A stretch of 64,000 nt of DNA. Source: Enterobacter cloacae subsp. cloacae ATCC 13047 (GTDB lineage Bacteria > Pseudomonadota > Gammaproteobacteria > Enterobacterales > Enterobacteriaceae). The stretch lies in NCBI RefSeq assembly GCF_000025565.1, contig NC_014121.1:2418001-2482000 (forward strand). The letters run 5' to 3'. Made by a program: the position numbers and the translations under genes. Below the pieces are notes generated by a model. That model saw only the letters and a list, made by a program, of their open reading frames with translations, was not told the origin of the DNA and made no database searches. This document shows, in pieces, positions 1-7,905 of the stretch. Every line of letters begins with the position of its first letter. Position 1 is the first letter of the stretch.

Positions 1-380
1 CGCTGCCTTACGGGGGTAATAATGTTGTCGATCAACGCATCCATGGCGTGATCGCGGCGAAACTCGCCAATTTTTGCGCGCAGTTTTGCCGGGCTGGCAT
101 AGCGCAAAACGGTCATCATCTCTTCCTGGAAAGCGGCCCAGTTACCCTGGGTCATCACTTCCTTGTTCTCCAGCAAGGCTTTTACTTTCCCCACCGAAAC
201 GCCTGATTTCATCAGACGTTTGATCTCTTCAATACGCAGGATATCCTCGTCGTCGAACTGACGATGACCCCCTTCACTGCGCTGCGGCTTCAACAAACCA
301 TAACGGCGCTGCCAGGCACGCAGCGTAACGGGGTTGATACCGCATCGTTCGGCGACTTCGCCGATACTGTAATAGGCCAT
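1..380 (-). CDS. bluR: MerR-family repressor BluR, 3' end beyond window
   Basis: N-terminal 126 residues of a MerR-type regulator; the rest lies beyond the left edge. It begins [20 protein letters not shown], followed by a second recognition segment ([20 protein letters not shown]), the typical MerR winged helix-turn-helix in the first 70 residues. In E. coli BluR (YcgE) represses the ycgZ-ymgA-ariR operon and is released by BluF under blue light; the same partners follow here in the same order. The upstream gap to bluF contains TTGTACAA-like sites, suggesting autoregulation. The ligand or antagonist-binding C-terminal part cannot be judged. Confidence 0.9.
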   Translation of the reverse strand, partial: MAYYSIGEVAERCGINPVTLRAWQRRYGLLKPQRSEGGHRQFDDEDILRIEEIKRLMKSGVSVGKVKALLENKEVMTQGNWAAFQEEMMTVLRYASPAKLRAKIGEFRRDHAMDALIDNIITPVRQ

Positions 381-432
381 TAACTCCCTCACGCTCAATA
401 CTTCCATACCCAACCACAGCAACCTTATCAGA

Positions 433-453
433 TTGTACAAGCTATTTGTATAA
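433..453. promoter_or_regulatory. BluR-like half-sites upstream of bluR
   Basis: TTGTACAA (433-440) is followed 5 bases later by TTGTATAA (446-453), about 55 bases upstream of the bluR start. The first is identical to the core of the operator upstream of ycgZ. A third, weaker copy (TTGTACAG) sits at 558-565. Position and identity suggest that BluR also controls its own gene; this is inference from sequence only. Confidence 0.45.
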
Positions 454-570
454 CTAAGACCTCAGTTTGAAACAGGTGAATGGTGAGGACACCATCCACG
501 CCGTTAACTCTATTGTTGTCTAAATTCCGCCTTCCGTACAGTTAACTCTGCCAAAGGTTGTACAGCTTTA

Positions 571-1791
571 TCACAATCCAGACTTTTTCTCGGGCCACGA
601 AATTGCCGGAATGCCGCCATGTCGGGGGCTGGCAAACAGGTGTCCCTGGAACTGGGAAATTCCCGCAGATTCCAGCCACATCCACTCCTCAGCCTTCTCT
701 ACGCCAACGGCGCAGAACTGAATTTCCAGCGAGGAACAGCACTTGATAATCGCCTGAATGATGGCCTGACGCGGACCGCTTTTATGCACATCCAGCACCA
801 GATCGCGATTAATCTTAATTCTGTCCGGCTGGAACTGGGCCAGCAACTGCAGCCCGGCAAAACCGGCCCCGAAGTGATCGATCGTCACGCTGATACCGGC
901 ACTTTTTAACTGCCGGACCGAATGGGTAAACTCATCGAAGCGCGAGATGGCTTCACTTTCGGTGAATTCCACCACAATTTGCTCCGGCACAAAGCCGTTC
1001 GCGTCGATAGCGGTGAGCAGGAAATCGACGGCATGCGGGACATTGACCAGCGTCATGGGCAACAGGTTAATCGACAGCGTCTGATTCTGTAGCCCCAGCG
1101 CACTGGCCATGGAGAGCGCAACCTGTTTGCTGTGCAAATCTGCTGCGTAGACCTCTTCGCGCGGAAGCGCCGCAAAATAGGCCCGTGGCGAGTCGCCGGA
1201 TGGCGTGCGCAGCAGTGCCTCCCAGGAGACCACCTCCTGCATAAAGGGATCCACAATCGGCTGAAATGCAAAGCTGCAGTCCGCCCCTTTTGCTACCACC
1301 GGCGGTTGTGCGGATAACGGCGTCTCCTCGGGGATAAAATCCCAGGCATCGGCGGGCGGCAATTCAAAATAGTTGGCCTTCTCGGTTGCCTCAACGAACG
1401 TGCGGAAGAATTGCAGCGGACGATCGTTATAGGTCAGCTGATAGCGGGTCGTGCCCTTATTAAGCACCTGCTGAAGAACATCTTCCCGGTCGAAGTGACG
1501 CAAATCAAAGAGCTCCATCCCAACATTGCCAAAACGCCGGGAAGGTCCGTGATCGCGCATCAGTTCCACCACATTGTGGTGACGCGGATCGCGGCAGATC
1601 TGCTCATAAATGGCGGTCACGTTTTCGACTGGCCCTTCGAGCAACTGAAAAAAGTGCGTGCCGTTAAACAACAGGATCCCCGTGACGTCGGATTGTCGGT
1701 TTTTACTATCTGCAGCAGCGACCATGGTTTCCAGCGCTTTCACCGGAACGTCATCGCAGATATGGCTGCGGTATATGATGGTTGTCAGCAT
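571..1791 (-). CDS. bluF: Blue-light sensor with BLUF and degenerate EAL domains (BluF)
   Basis: 406 residues. Residues 1-95 form a BLUF flavin domain: Tyr7 in MLTTIIYRS and the Gln of FNGTHFFQLLEG (about residue 49) are the photocycle residues. The C-terminal half (about 170-400) is an EAL domain with SWEALLR, but the usual DDFGTG loop reads DHFGAG and other metal ligands are altered, so c-di-GMP hydrolysis is unlikely. In E. coli BluF binds BluR on illumination and lifts repression of the divergent ycgZ operon. The gene lies 190 bases upstream of bluR on the same strand, as in E. coli. Confidence 0.92.
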   Translation of the reverse strand: MLTTIIYRSHICDDVPVKALETMVAAADSKNRQSDVTGILLFNGTHFFQLLEGPVENVTAIYEQICRDPRHHNVVELMRDHGPSRRFGNVGMELFDLRHFDREDVLQQVLNKGTTRYQLTYNDRPLQFFRTFVEATEKANYFELPPADAWDFIPEETPLSAQPPVVAKGADCSFAFQPIVDPFMQEVVSWEALLRTPSGDSPRAYFAALPREEVYAADLHSKQVALSMASALGLQNQTLSINLLPMTLVNVPHAVDFLLTAIDANGFVPEQIVVEFTESEAISRFDEFTHSVRQLKSAGISVTIDHFGAGFAGLQLLAQFQPDRIKINRDLVLDVHKSGPRQAIIQAIIKCCSSLEIQFCAVGVEKAEEWMWLESAGISQFQGHLFASPRHGGIPAISWPEKKSGL

Positions 1792-1921
1792 GCTTTTCCT
1801 GAAGGGGTTAGGGGTTTGGCCACGAAAACGCGTGGATAGAGTTCTGTTATAGCATATTAATTGTCAGGCAAATAATTTACGTCTCAATGATTTAGGACGT
1901 TTGTGACCCGAATTTTCGATG

Positions 1922-1957
1922 TTGTACAACTTAACCACGACGCTTCAAGTTGTACAA
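1922..1957. promoter_or_regulatory. BluR operator, 11-bp inverted repeat
   Basis: Perfect 11-bp arms, TTGTACAACTT at 1922-1932 and AAGTTGTACAA at 1947-1957, separated by 14 bases. Each arm itself contains the palindrome TTGTACAA. It lies in the divergent bluF/ycgZ gap, where BluR is known to act in E. coli. Confidence 0.65.
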
Positions 1958-2043
1958 TATATTCTGTTACGATACCGTTACAAACCCCATCAATAACCCT
2001 CTGAAATGTAAAAGGTTTATAAAATATATCATAAAATATTTAA

Positions 2044-2072
2044 AAATCTGTACATTTTTAATGTACAGATTT
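2044..2072. promoter_or_regulatory. 12-bp perfect inverted repeat upstream of ycgZ
   Basis: AAATCTGTACAT (2044-2055), loop TTTTA, ATGTACAGATTT (2061-2072). No T-tract follows, so it is not an obvious terminator. Each arm has the hexamer TGTACA that is also the centre of the BluR-like sites at 1922 and 1950. It lies just upstream of a possible -10 (TATACC, 2083-2088) for ycgZ. It could be a second operator or a 5' UTR hairpin. Confidence 0.5.
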
Positions 2073-2132
2073 GGGATTTGTGTATACCTTAAATGTAACG
2101 TTAGTGATTACTAAATTTTACAGGAGCGAAAC

Positions 2133-2372
2133 ATGCAACAGAACGGTTACGTCGCAGATTCTGCCGCCGCTATTGCGCAGTACTTCGAAAAAGCCGCGCT
2201 TCCAACGCAACAGGAAACGCTGGGTGAAGTCGTGGTTGAAATTCTTAGCGACGGGCGAAACCTCAACCGCAAGTCGCTCTGCACCAAACTCTTAAGTCGC
2301 CTCGAAAAGGCCGAAGGGCCGGAAGAGGAACAGCATTACCACATGCTGCTTGGTTTGCTCTTCGAACGGTAA
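2133..2372 (+). CDS. ycgZ: YcgZ, two-component/stress connector protein
   Basis: 79 residues, matching E. coli YcgZ along its length, including QQETLGE, DGRNL and RKSLC. First gene of the BluR-repressed operon; in E. coli these small proteins act through the Rcs phosphorelay on colanic acid and biofilm genes. The start is set by AGGAG five bases upstream of ATG at 2133. The mature protein is soluble and helical with no signal peptide. Only 4 bases separate it from ymgA. Confidence 0.9.
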   Translation: MQQNGYVADSAAAIAQYFEKAALPTQQETLGEVVVEILSDGRNLNRKSLCTKLLSRLEKAEGPEEEQHYHMLLGLLFER

Positions 2373-2376
2373 CGTT

Positions 2377-2697
2377 ATGAATCGCAGTGACGCTGAAAGA
2401 CTCACAGACCAGCTTATCGGTGAAGCCGTGCTTTCCCTCCTGAAAGAACGGGGGCCACTGACGACCGATTCTCTGGTACAGCGTCTGCGTAAAATGCAAA
2501 TACATGAAAAGGATCCCCGGCGGCGGGAGACACTGGCGAGGGTGATAGCCGACATCGGCTCAAAAAACAGCGCCTTTATACGTCGCAGAACCGCGCAAGG
2601 ACGACCAATCAGAGAGGGATCTCTCAAGGATAACAGAGACAATGTAGTGCCGTTATTTGGTGATGGAAAACCGTCCAATCCCAGGAAAATACATTGA
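2377..2697 (+). CDS. ymgA: YmgA-family small regulatory protein
   Basis: 106 residues starting at ATG 2377, four bases after the ycgZ stop, so probably translationally coupled; there is no strong ribosome site. It resembles E. coli YmgA in the N-terminal helical part (AERLTDQLIGEAVLSLL), in an R-rich central segment and in the C-terminal KIH, but is about 16 residues longer, mainly in the basic, low-complexity C-terminal third. Part of the ycgZ-ymgA-ariR connector set. Confidence 0.8.
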   Translation: MNRSDAERLTDQLIGEAVLSLLKERGPLTTDSLVQRLRKMQIHEKDPRRRETLARVIADIGSKNSAFIRRRTAQGRPIREGSLKDNRDNVVPLFGDGKPSNPRKIH

Positions 2698-2726
2698 CTG
2701 CAATTTAACAGCTACGGTGAGAACAA

Positions 2727-3005
2727 ATGAGACAGAATATTCAGCCACAACCCGAATACCATTCGGCTTTTCTGGACAGCGCTTTGTCGGAGTATTTCCG
2801 CCACGCTGGCGATCGTTTTGCTGAAGAATCCGCGATTTTTTCTACTGCAGTACGTTGTGTCCTGGCCACGGAAGGTCACCTTACCAACAAAGCGATCATT
2901 CTCTGGCTGATCCAGACGCTGGAAGCGACGGATGACGTGGTTCAGGCCGACGTCATTCGTAAAACGCTGGAAATTGTTGTGGGTTACACAATGGACGACC
3001 TTTAA
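2727..3005 (+). CDS. ariR: AriR (YmgB), biofilm and acid-resistance regulator
   Basis: 92 residues; the C-terminal two thirds match E. coli AriR/YmgB closely, notably LSEYFRHAG, IHSLE-like IQTLEATDD and ADVIRKTLEIV. AriR is a small dimeric helical protein that lowers biofilm formation and aids acid survival. GGTGAG lies 5 bases before ATG 2727. It closes the operon; ymgC, present in E. coli, is absent and the next gene is fdhF. Confidence 0.88.
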   Translation: MRQNIQPQPEYHSAFLDSALSEYFRHAGDRFAEESAIFSTAVRCVLATEGHLTNKAIILWLIQTLEATDDVVQADVIRKTLEIVVGYTMDDL

Positions 3006-3016
3006 AATTAGCTAAC

Positions 3017-3056
3017 GTGTCATCGTCATAACTGTCGACCAGCCTGACGATGACAC
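3017..3056. promoter_or_regulatory. 12-bp inverted repeat, activator site for fdhF or ariR terminator
   Basis: GTGTCATCGTCA (3017-3028) and TGACGATGACAC (3045-3056) are perfect complements with a 16-base loop. There is no T-run behind it, only a C-rich stretch. Its centre lies about 65 bases upstream of the -24 element of the sigma54 promoter, a normal distance for an enhancer-binding protein such as FhlA. A weak terminator for ariR is the alternative. Confidence 0.5.
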
Positions 3057-3100
3057 CCCTCCCCCCCTCATAACACCCTGTGAAACACGCATCGTAAAGA

Positions 3101-3116
3101 TGGCACACTTCCTGCT
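3101..3116 (+). promoter_or_regulatory. Sigma54-type -24/-12 promoter of fdhF
   Basis: TGGCACACTTCCTGCT matches the sigma54 consensus TGGCAC-N5-TTGCW, with GG and GC separated by exactly 10 bases. The predicted transcript start lies about 55 bases before the fdhF ATG. E. coli fdhF is likewise sigma54 and FhlA dependent. Confidence 0.75.
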
Positions 3117-3181
3117 TACTCCTCTTTACGGGATCGGGCTCTCCGGTCATCTTGCTTCATTTCTTAACAGGTCTGTTATTG

Positions 3182-5332
3182 ATGAAAAAAATCGCCAGCG
3201 TCTGCCCTTACTGTGGTGCAGGCTGTAAATTAAACCTCGTTGTTGAAAATAACCGTATTATCCGTGCCGAAGCCGCAGACGGCGTAACCAATCAGGGCAC
3301 CTTGTGCCTGAAAGGCTTTTACGGCTGGGACTTCCTTAACGATACCCGCTTGCTCACCCCTCGCCTGACGCAACCGATGATCCGCTACCACAAAGGCGAA
3401 CCCTTTACCCCGGTCACCTGGGACGAGGCCATTCGTTATACCGCCAACAAGCTTAAAAACATTAAAGCGCAGTTCGGCCCGCGGTCCATCATGACCACCG
3501 GCTCTTCCCGGGGGACGGGCAATGAAACCAACTATGTGATGCAGAAATTCGCCCGTGCGGTACTCCATACCAACAACGTGGACTGCTGCGCACGCGTCTG
3601 CCACGGGCCTTCCGTGGCGGGTTTGCAGGAAACGCTGGGCAACGGCGCGATGAGTAATTCCATTAACGACATTGAACACTCAAAATGCCTGCTGGTTTTC
3701 GGATACAACTGCGCCGATTCCCATCCAATAGTCGCCCGCCGCGTGCTGAAAGCCCGTGAGAACGGTGCGAAAATTATCGTCTGCGATCCGCGTCGGATTG
3801 AAACAGCCCGCATTGCCGACCAACATCTGCAACTGAAAAACGGCAGCAATATGGCACTGGTTAACGCCTTTGGCTATGTGCTGCTGGAAGAGGAGTTGTA
3901 CGACAAAAACTACGTCGCACGCTTCACGGAGGGGCTTGAGGCCTACCGGCAGACGGTGAAAGAGTACGCGCCAGAGAAGGTCGAACATCTGACCGGCATT
4001 CCCGCCCACGATGTCCGCCAGGCGATGCGCACTTTCGCAGCGGCCCCTTCCGCGACCGTGATGTGGGGAATGGGCGTCACACAGTTTGGTCAGGCCGTAG
4101 ATGTGGTAAAAGGCCTTTCGAGTCTGGCGCTGTTAACCGGTAATCTTGGTCGCCCTGCCATCGGCGTCGGTCCCGTTCGCGGACAAAATAACGTGCAGGG
4201 AGCGTGTGACATGGGCGTTTTGCCCAATATGTTCCCCGGCTATCAGGACGTGACGGACCCGGCTGTCAGGCAGAAGTTCGCCGATGCCTGGGGAATTGAC
4301 GTTACGGTAATGGACGATCGCGTCGGCACGCGTATTACCGAGGTGCCGCATCTCGCCCTGGAAGGTAAAGTCAAAGCCTATTACATCATGGGGGAAGACC
4401 CGCTGCAGACCGAGGCCGACCTGGGCCTGGTACGCAGCGGCTTTGAGGCGCTCGACTTTGTGGTGGTTCAGGACATCTTCATGACCAAAACGGCGGAAGT
4501 GGCGGATGTTCTGTTACCCGCCACCTCCTGGGGCGAACACGGGGGCGTCTTTACCTGTGCCGATCGTGGCTTCCAGCGTTTCGGCAAGGCCGTCGAGGCC
4601 AGCGGCAACGTAAAACGCGACTGGGAGATCATCAGCCTGCTGGCGACAGAAATGGGCTATCCGATGCACTACACCTCAAACCAGCAGATCTGGGATGAGA
4701 TGCGCGCGCTGTGTCCGCTGTTCTACGGCGTAACATACGAAAAAATGGGCGAAATGGGCCATGTCCAGTGGCCATGCCCAACGCTCGATCACCCCGGCAC
4801 ACCGTACCTGTACAAAGATAATCACTTCGACACGCCAACCGGCAAAGGGCAACTGTTTGCCGCGCCCTGGCGAGCGCCCGCTGAAACACCTGACGAAGAC
4901 TATCCTCTGGTGCTCTGCACGGTGCGCGAAGTGGGACATTACTCCTGTCGTTCCATGACCGGGAACTGCGCCGCGCTGCAAAGCCTGGCCGACGAACCGG
5001 GTCGGGTGCAATTGAACCCGGCGGATGCGGAACAACGCGGTATCACTGACGGGCAACTGGTCTGGGTGCGTTCGCGCCGCGGTAAAGTGATTACCCGCGC
5101 CAGCCTCAGCGAACGCATCAATCCCAGGGCTGTATATATGACCTATCAGTGGTGGATTGGCGCCTGCAACGAACTGACGCAGGATAATCTTGATCCCATC
5201 TCCAAAACGCCGGAAACGAAGTATTGTGCGGTTCAGCTGGACGCCATTGAGGATCAACGCTGGGCTGAGGACTTTGCGGCATCGGCGTACCAGTCCATGA
5301 AGTCTCGGCTGATCAGTGCGGTGAATGTCTGA
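3182..5332 (+). CDS. fdhF: Formate dehydrogenase H homologue, cysteine form
   Basis: 716 residues, close to the 715 of E. coli FdhF. Formate oxidation at a molybdenum bis-MGD centre is the family function. The 4Fe-4S ligands Cys8, Cys11, Cys15 and Cys42 are present, as is the VRGQNNVQGACDMG loop with the active-site Arg. Codon 140, UGA for selenocysteine in E. coli, is TGC here (ARVCHGPSVAGL), so the enzyme does not need selenium; the neighbouring catalytic His is kept. Start chosen at ATG 3182 because MKKIASVCPYCGAGC matches the family; an upstream TTG in frame adds ten unrelated residues. It stands alone: no hydrogenase or formate-lyase genes are nearby, so the electron acceptor is unknown. 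Confidence 0.9.
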   Translation: MKKIASVCPYCGAGCKLNLVVENNRIIRAEAADGVTNQGTLCLKGFYGWDFLNDTRLLTPRLTQPMIRYHKGEPFTPVTWDEAIRYTANKLKNIKAQFGPRSIMTTGSSRGTGNETNYVMQKFARAVLHTNNVDCCARVCHGPSVAGLQETLGNGAMSNSINDIEHSKCLLVFGYNCADSHPIVARRVLKARENGAKIIVCDPRRIETARIADQHLQLKNGSNMALVNAFGYVLLEEELYDKNYVARFTEGLEAYRQTVKEYAPEKVEHLTGIPAHDVRQAMRTFAAAPSATVMWGMGVTQFGQAVDVVKGLSSLALLTGNLGRPAIGVGPVRGQNNVQGACDMGVLPNMFPGYQDVTDPAVRQKFADAWGIDVTVMDDRVGTRITEVPHLALEGKVKAYYIMGEDPLQTEADLGLVRSGFEALDFVVVQDIFMTKTAEVADVLLPATSWGEHGGVFTCADRGFQRFGKAVEASGNVKRDWEIISLLATEMGYPMHYTSNQQIWDEMRALCPLFYGVTYEKMGEMGHVQWPCPTLDHPGTPYLYKDNHFDTPTGKGQLFAAPWRAPAETPDEDYPLVLCTVREVGHYSCRSMTGNCAALQSLADEPGRVQLNPADAEQRGITDGQLVWVRSRRGKVITRASLSERINPRAVYMTYQWWIGACNELTQDNLDPISKTPETKYCAVQLDAIEDQRWAEDFAASAYQSMKSRLISAVNV

Positions 5333-5338
5333 GAAAAT

Positions 5339-5369
5339 GCCGGGTGGCGCTGCGCTTACCCGGCCTACG
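5339..5369. repeat. REP-type palindrome
   Basis: GCCGGGTGGCG and its inverted partner around TTACCCGGCC form the usual REP hairpin between the convergent fdhF and fliB genes. The same element occurs at 19525 and 28605. Confidence 0.8.
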
Positions 5370-5379
5370 TTACGGGCGT

Positions 5380-6597
5380 TTATCCAATCAACAGCAGGCA
5401 GGATAAATCATCGCCGCCATTGATTTTATCAATCGCAGCGTCCATGCGGGCATCAATGGTGTTATTGTGCATGGTCTTTTCGGAGAGGCTGGCGATGGTT
5501 TTCATTACCACCTGTTGGTCGATTTCGCCCTGCATCGATCTCACGCTGAGGATGAATTTGATATAGAAAAAGTCCAGCACGATACGATAAAACTGACGCA
5601 TCATCGTCGCCATGTTTTTGCCGGGGAAATAGCTACTGTAGAGTTTGTACAGCAGGTAATTGCGTAACACGTAAGGTTCTGACAAACAGGAATCCTCACA
5701 TAATTTGTGCCACTGCTGATTAATCGCGTCGAATTTCGTCTCCAGTTCCGCCGCGTCGCTAATACCGGCAACATCCAGGTATGCGGCAATTTGCTGATGC
5801 CCTTCAAGAATAAAACCATCCCGGGCTGAATCCTTCGCCACATTTGTGCCCATTACGGACAACGCCAGATATTTCATCGCGTTTGACTTCGCCAGATGAC
5901 CGGAATCCATCAGCGATTTTCCGCTTTGCAACTCATTGAGAAGCGCTTCGTAGAAATTTTCCACTTCAGCAAATTTATTATGCAGATCAAAGTTAACGTG
6001 CTGGAGACAAAGAATAAACTGCGCCAGCGCCATCAAATTTTCTTCTATATTGCGGGATGGCGACTGGATTAAATTCCAGGCGAAAAGATGGATCACCTGC
6101 TGTGTCTGCGAGACAGACTGGCGCTGCCCAATCAAATTGGTTTTATAGCCCGCCACGAGCTCATCCTGCTCCTGAAGCAGCATCGCATCCGGGTCAAACA
6201 GCACCCGCCGCACCACCTCCGGGCAGGAGAGCGTCATCGTGTGCCGTGTCTCATCCTGGTAGCGAGTTGAACTCCGGGGGTAAGTGCTGCAGGTATGCGA
6301 AAGCGCCTCTTCCCCCAGATCGCGGTGGACCATGCAGAGCTTGTTTTCATCGATAAAAGGACAGTCCCCTTTTTCGTTTAACTTCACTCTGGAGTAGCTG
6401 TTCTTACCCTTTCTCTGCAGGATAAGGTTCTTTTTGGCAATGGCGGCAATCTCTGTGTGCGGGGAGAGAACGTATTTCTGATGGGTTTTCTTGTCGATAG
6501 AGATTGTCCAGCCACGACAACATGACATTAAGCATTCTGGCCCAACACACTTAAATTTACAGACAAAAATCGGCTTGATGGTTTTGTGAATTTGCAT
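5380..6597 (-). CDS. fliB: FliB-type lysine-N-methylase
   Basis: 405 residues, similar in length to Salmonella FliB (about 400). The N-terminal Cys-rich motif (CKFKCVGPECLMSCCRGW) and a second cluster (CPFIDENKLC, then HTCSTYPR and LSCPE) match the family that methylates lysines on flagellin using S-adenosylmethionine and an iron-sulfur centre. Start set at ATG 6597 (MQIHKTIKPIF); an upstream ATG adds 15 residues with no family resemblance. No flagellar gene is in the window; the neighbours are fdhF and a fimbrial operon. Substrate is therefore uncertain. GC content is lower than in flanking core genes, consistent with transfer. Confidence 0.82.
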   Translation of the reverse strand: MQIHKTIKPIFVCKFKCVGPECLMSCCRGWTISIDKKTHQKYVLSPHTEIAAIAKKNLILQRKGKNSYSRVKLNEKGDCPFIDENKLCMVHRDLGEEALSHTCSTYPRSSTRYQDETRHTMTLSCPEVVRRVLFDPDAMLLQEQDELVAGYKTNLIGQRQSVSQTQQVIHLFAWNLIQSPSRNIEENLMALAQFILCLQHVNFDLHNKFAEVENFYEALLNELQSGKSLMDSGHLAKSNAMKYLALSVMGTNVAKDSARDGFILEGHQQIAAYLDVAGISDAAELETKFDAINQQWHKLCEDSCLSEPYVLRNYLLYKLYSSYFPGKNMATMMRQFYRIVLDFFYIKFILSVRSMQGEIDQQVVMKTIASLSEKTMHNNTIDARMDAAIDKINGGDDLSCLLLIG

Positions 6598-6685
6598 AGC
6601 GAAGGCGTCATTATATAAAGCATAAAAAATACCATGACGCACGCGCTATGCTAAAGGCGCATAACGGCGCACAAATTCAGGTAAT

Positions 6686-7330
6686 TTAGAGTATCAAAGA
6701 GAATGCGAGATAGTCACCGAGCCGGTTTGGGTAACTGTTCCTTTGCACCATTCGGCGAATAAGGGCAATCAGTTCAAAATCGGTTCGCAGATTAAACTTT
6801 TGCATCATTACATACTTTTGCGTAAAAACGGTTTTATCGCTGATCTTCAGCGCATGCGCGATCTGCACTACCGATAATCCCCGGTAAAAATTGGCCATAA
6901 TGCGTTTTTGCTGGGGTGATAATATTTTATGCTGACACTCTGCGCAGCTTTTTTGCTTCCAGCTGTTCCCCGCCAGCTCTGCGCGGTACCAGGCAATGAA
7001 CAGCACCTGGCTTATCCGATCAAGCGAAGCACGACGCGAAATAAAAATAATATCGTTAAAGCAGGAGGGTAAGGCAGAAAAATGATATTCATCTTCTACC
7101 AATCCGATCACAATCCCTTTCTGGCGCGCCTGTAATTCGGGAAAACAGACCAGCGCCTCCCCCATACAAAACGAGAGAACGATAATATCGGCGGCACTGA
7201 CGTTATCACGGCTAAGCTCCGCCTCGAAATGAATCTGCTGCTTAAAATTACGCAAAAAGAATTCCACAAAGAAACACTGCAGCCCATGGTGAAAAAATTG
7301 GTCTGTCTCTTGAATCAGAATATTCAACAT
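6686..7330 (-). CDS. LuxR-type fimbrial regulator
   Basis: 214 residues. The C-terminal part (about 137-192) is a LuxR helix-turn-helix: LSPQQKRIMANFYRGLSVVQ followed by ALKISDKTVFTQK. The N-terminal 120 residues look like a receiver-shaped domain, but no clear phospho-acceptor Asp pattern is visible. It is the last gene in the direction of the fimbrial operon, 51 bases after the minor subunit, and similar regulators (FimZ/FimW type) accompany type 1-like fimbriae. AT-rich relative to the neighbouring core genome. Activator or repressor role cannot be read from the sequence. Confidence 0.7.
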   Translation of the reverse strand: MLNILIQETDQFFHHGLQCFFVEFFLRNFKQQIHFEAELSRDNVSAADIIVLSFCMGEALVCFPELQARQKGIVIGLVEDEYHFSALPSCFNDIIFISRRASLDRISQVLFIAWYRAELAGNSWKQKSCAECQHKILSPQQKRIMANFYRGLSVVQIAHALKISDKTVFTQKYVMMQKFNLRTDFELIALIRRMVQRNSYPNRLGDYLAFSLIL

Positions 7331-7381
7331 AGCAAATACCGATGTGGGTCAGTCAATAAGCGTTATTAACGCGCGGGATTG

Positions 7382-7894
7382 TTAATTGTATTGCATGGTC
7401 ATCACAACAACTGCGCTGACACTGCCCGGCGTCGCGCCACCGGTTACAGATTTTACCGAAGCCTGCATGGCCATGGTCGCCGTTCTGTCCGGCGCAATAT
7501 TTTGCGTTATGCTGGACCCGGTCCCCTTCAGCGTTCCCGTTGCGGCCTCACGCATGGCTATCGCCACGTTTGTCGCCGAGCCGCTGTTCATGTAGTAGTC
7601 CGCACCGGCCGCCGGATCGGGGGTGCCGGTGAACGAGACCGTGACGCTGCGGGTCCCCGCCGGGCACTGGGTAAATTGCAAATTAAACGGCACCGGATCG
7701 GATGTCGATCCCGGCGTCGCCATATTAGTCGCCTGTATATTTCCAAGATTAATATCCAGGTTTGCGCTCCCGCCATTAAATACGCAGGGCGAGGCGATGA
7801 TATTTCCCGTCACGCCCAGATTAACGCTATCAGCTGCAATGACGTTCCAGCTGAATGCAAGGAGGAGCATCCCTCTCCTGAAGGGTAATTTCAT
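7382..7894 (-). CDS. Minor fimbrial subunit
   Basis: 170 residues with a signal peptide (about 1-21, ending near FSWNVIA|AD), the two Cys of pilin domains (SPCVFNG and TQCPAG) and the C-terminal beta strand with penultimate aromatic (MTMQYN) used for donor-strand exchange. An ATG three bases upstream (7897) is possible, but AGGTG is better spaced for 7894. Placed directly after the adhesin, it is likely a tip or adaptor subunit. Confidence 0.8.
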   Translation of the reverse strand: MKLPFRRGMLLLAFSWNVIAADSVNLGVTGNIIASPCVFNGGSANLDINLGNIQATNMATPGSTSDPVPFNLQFTQCPAGTRSVTVSFTGTPDPAAGADYYMNSGSATNVAIAMREAATGTLKGTGSSITQNIAPDRTATMAMQASVKSVTGGATPGSVSAVVVMTMQYN

Positions 7895-7905
7895 CATTTC
7901 ACCTG

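Noticed and set aside
3152..3181. Ten-residue N-terminal extension of FdhF from TTG
   Set aside because: Not conserved, and the cysteine cluster spacing matches E. coli from ATG 3182.
3599..3601. Possible selenocysteine codon in fdhF
   Set aside because: The codon is TGC, not TGA, so no recoding is needed.
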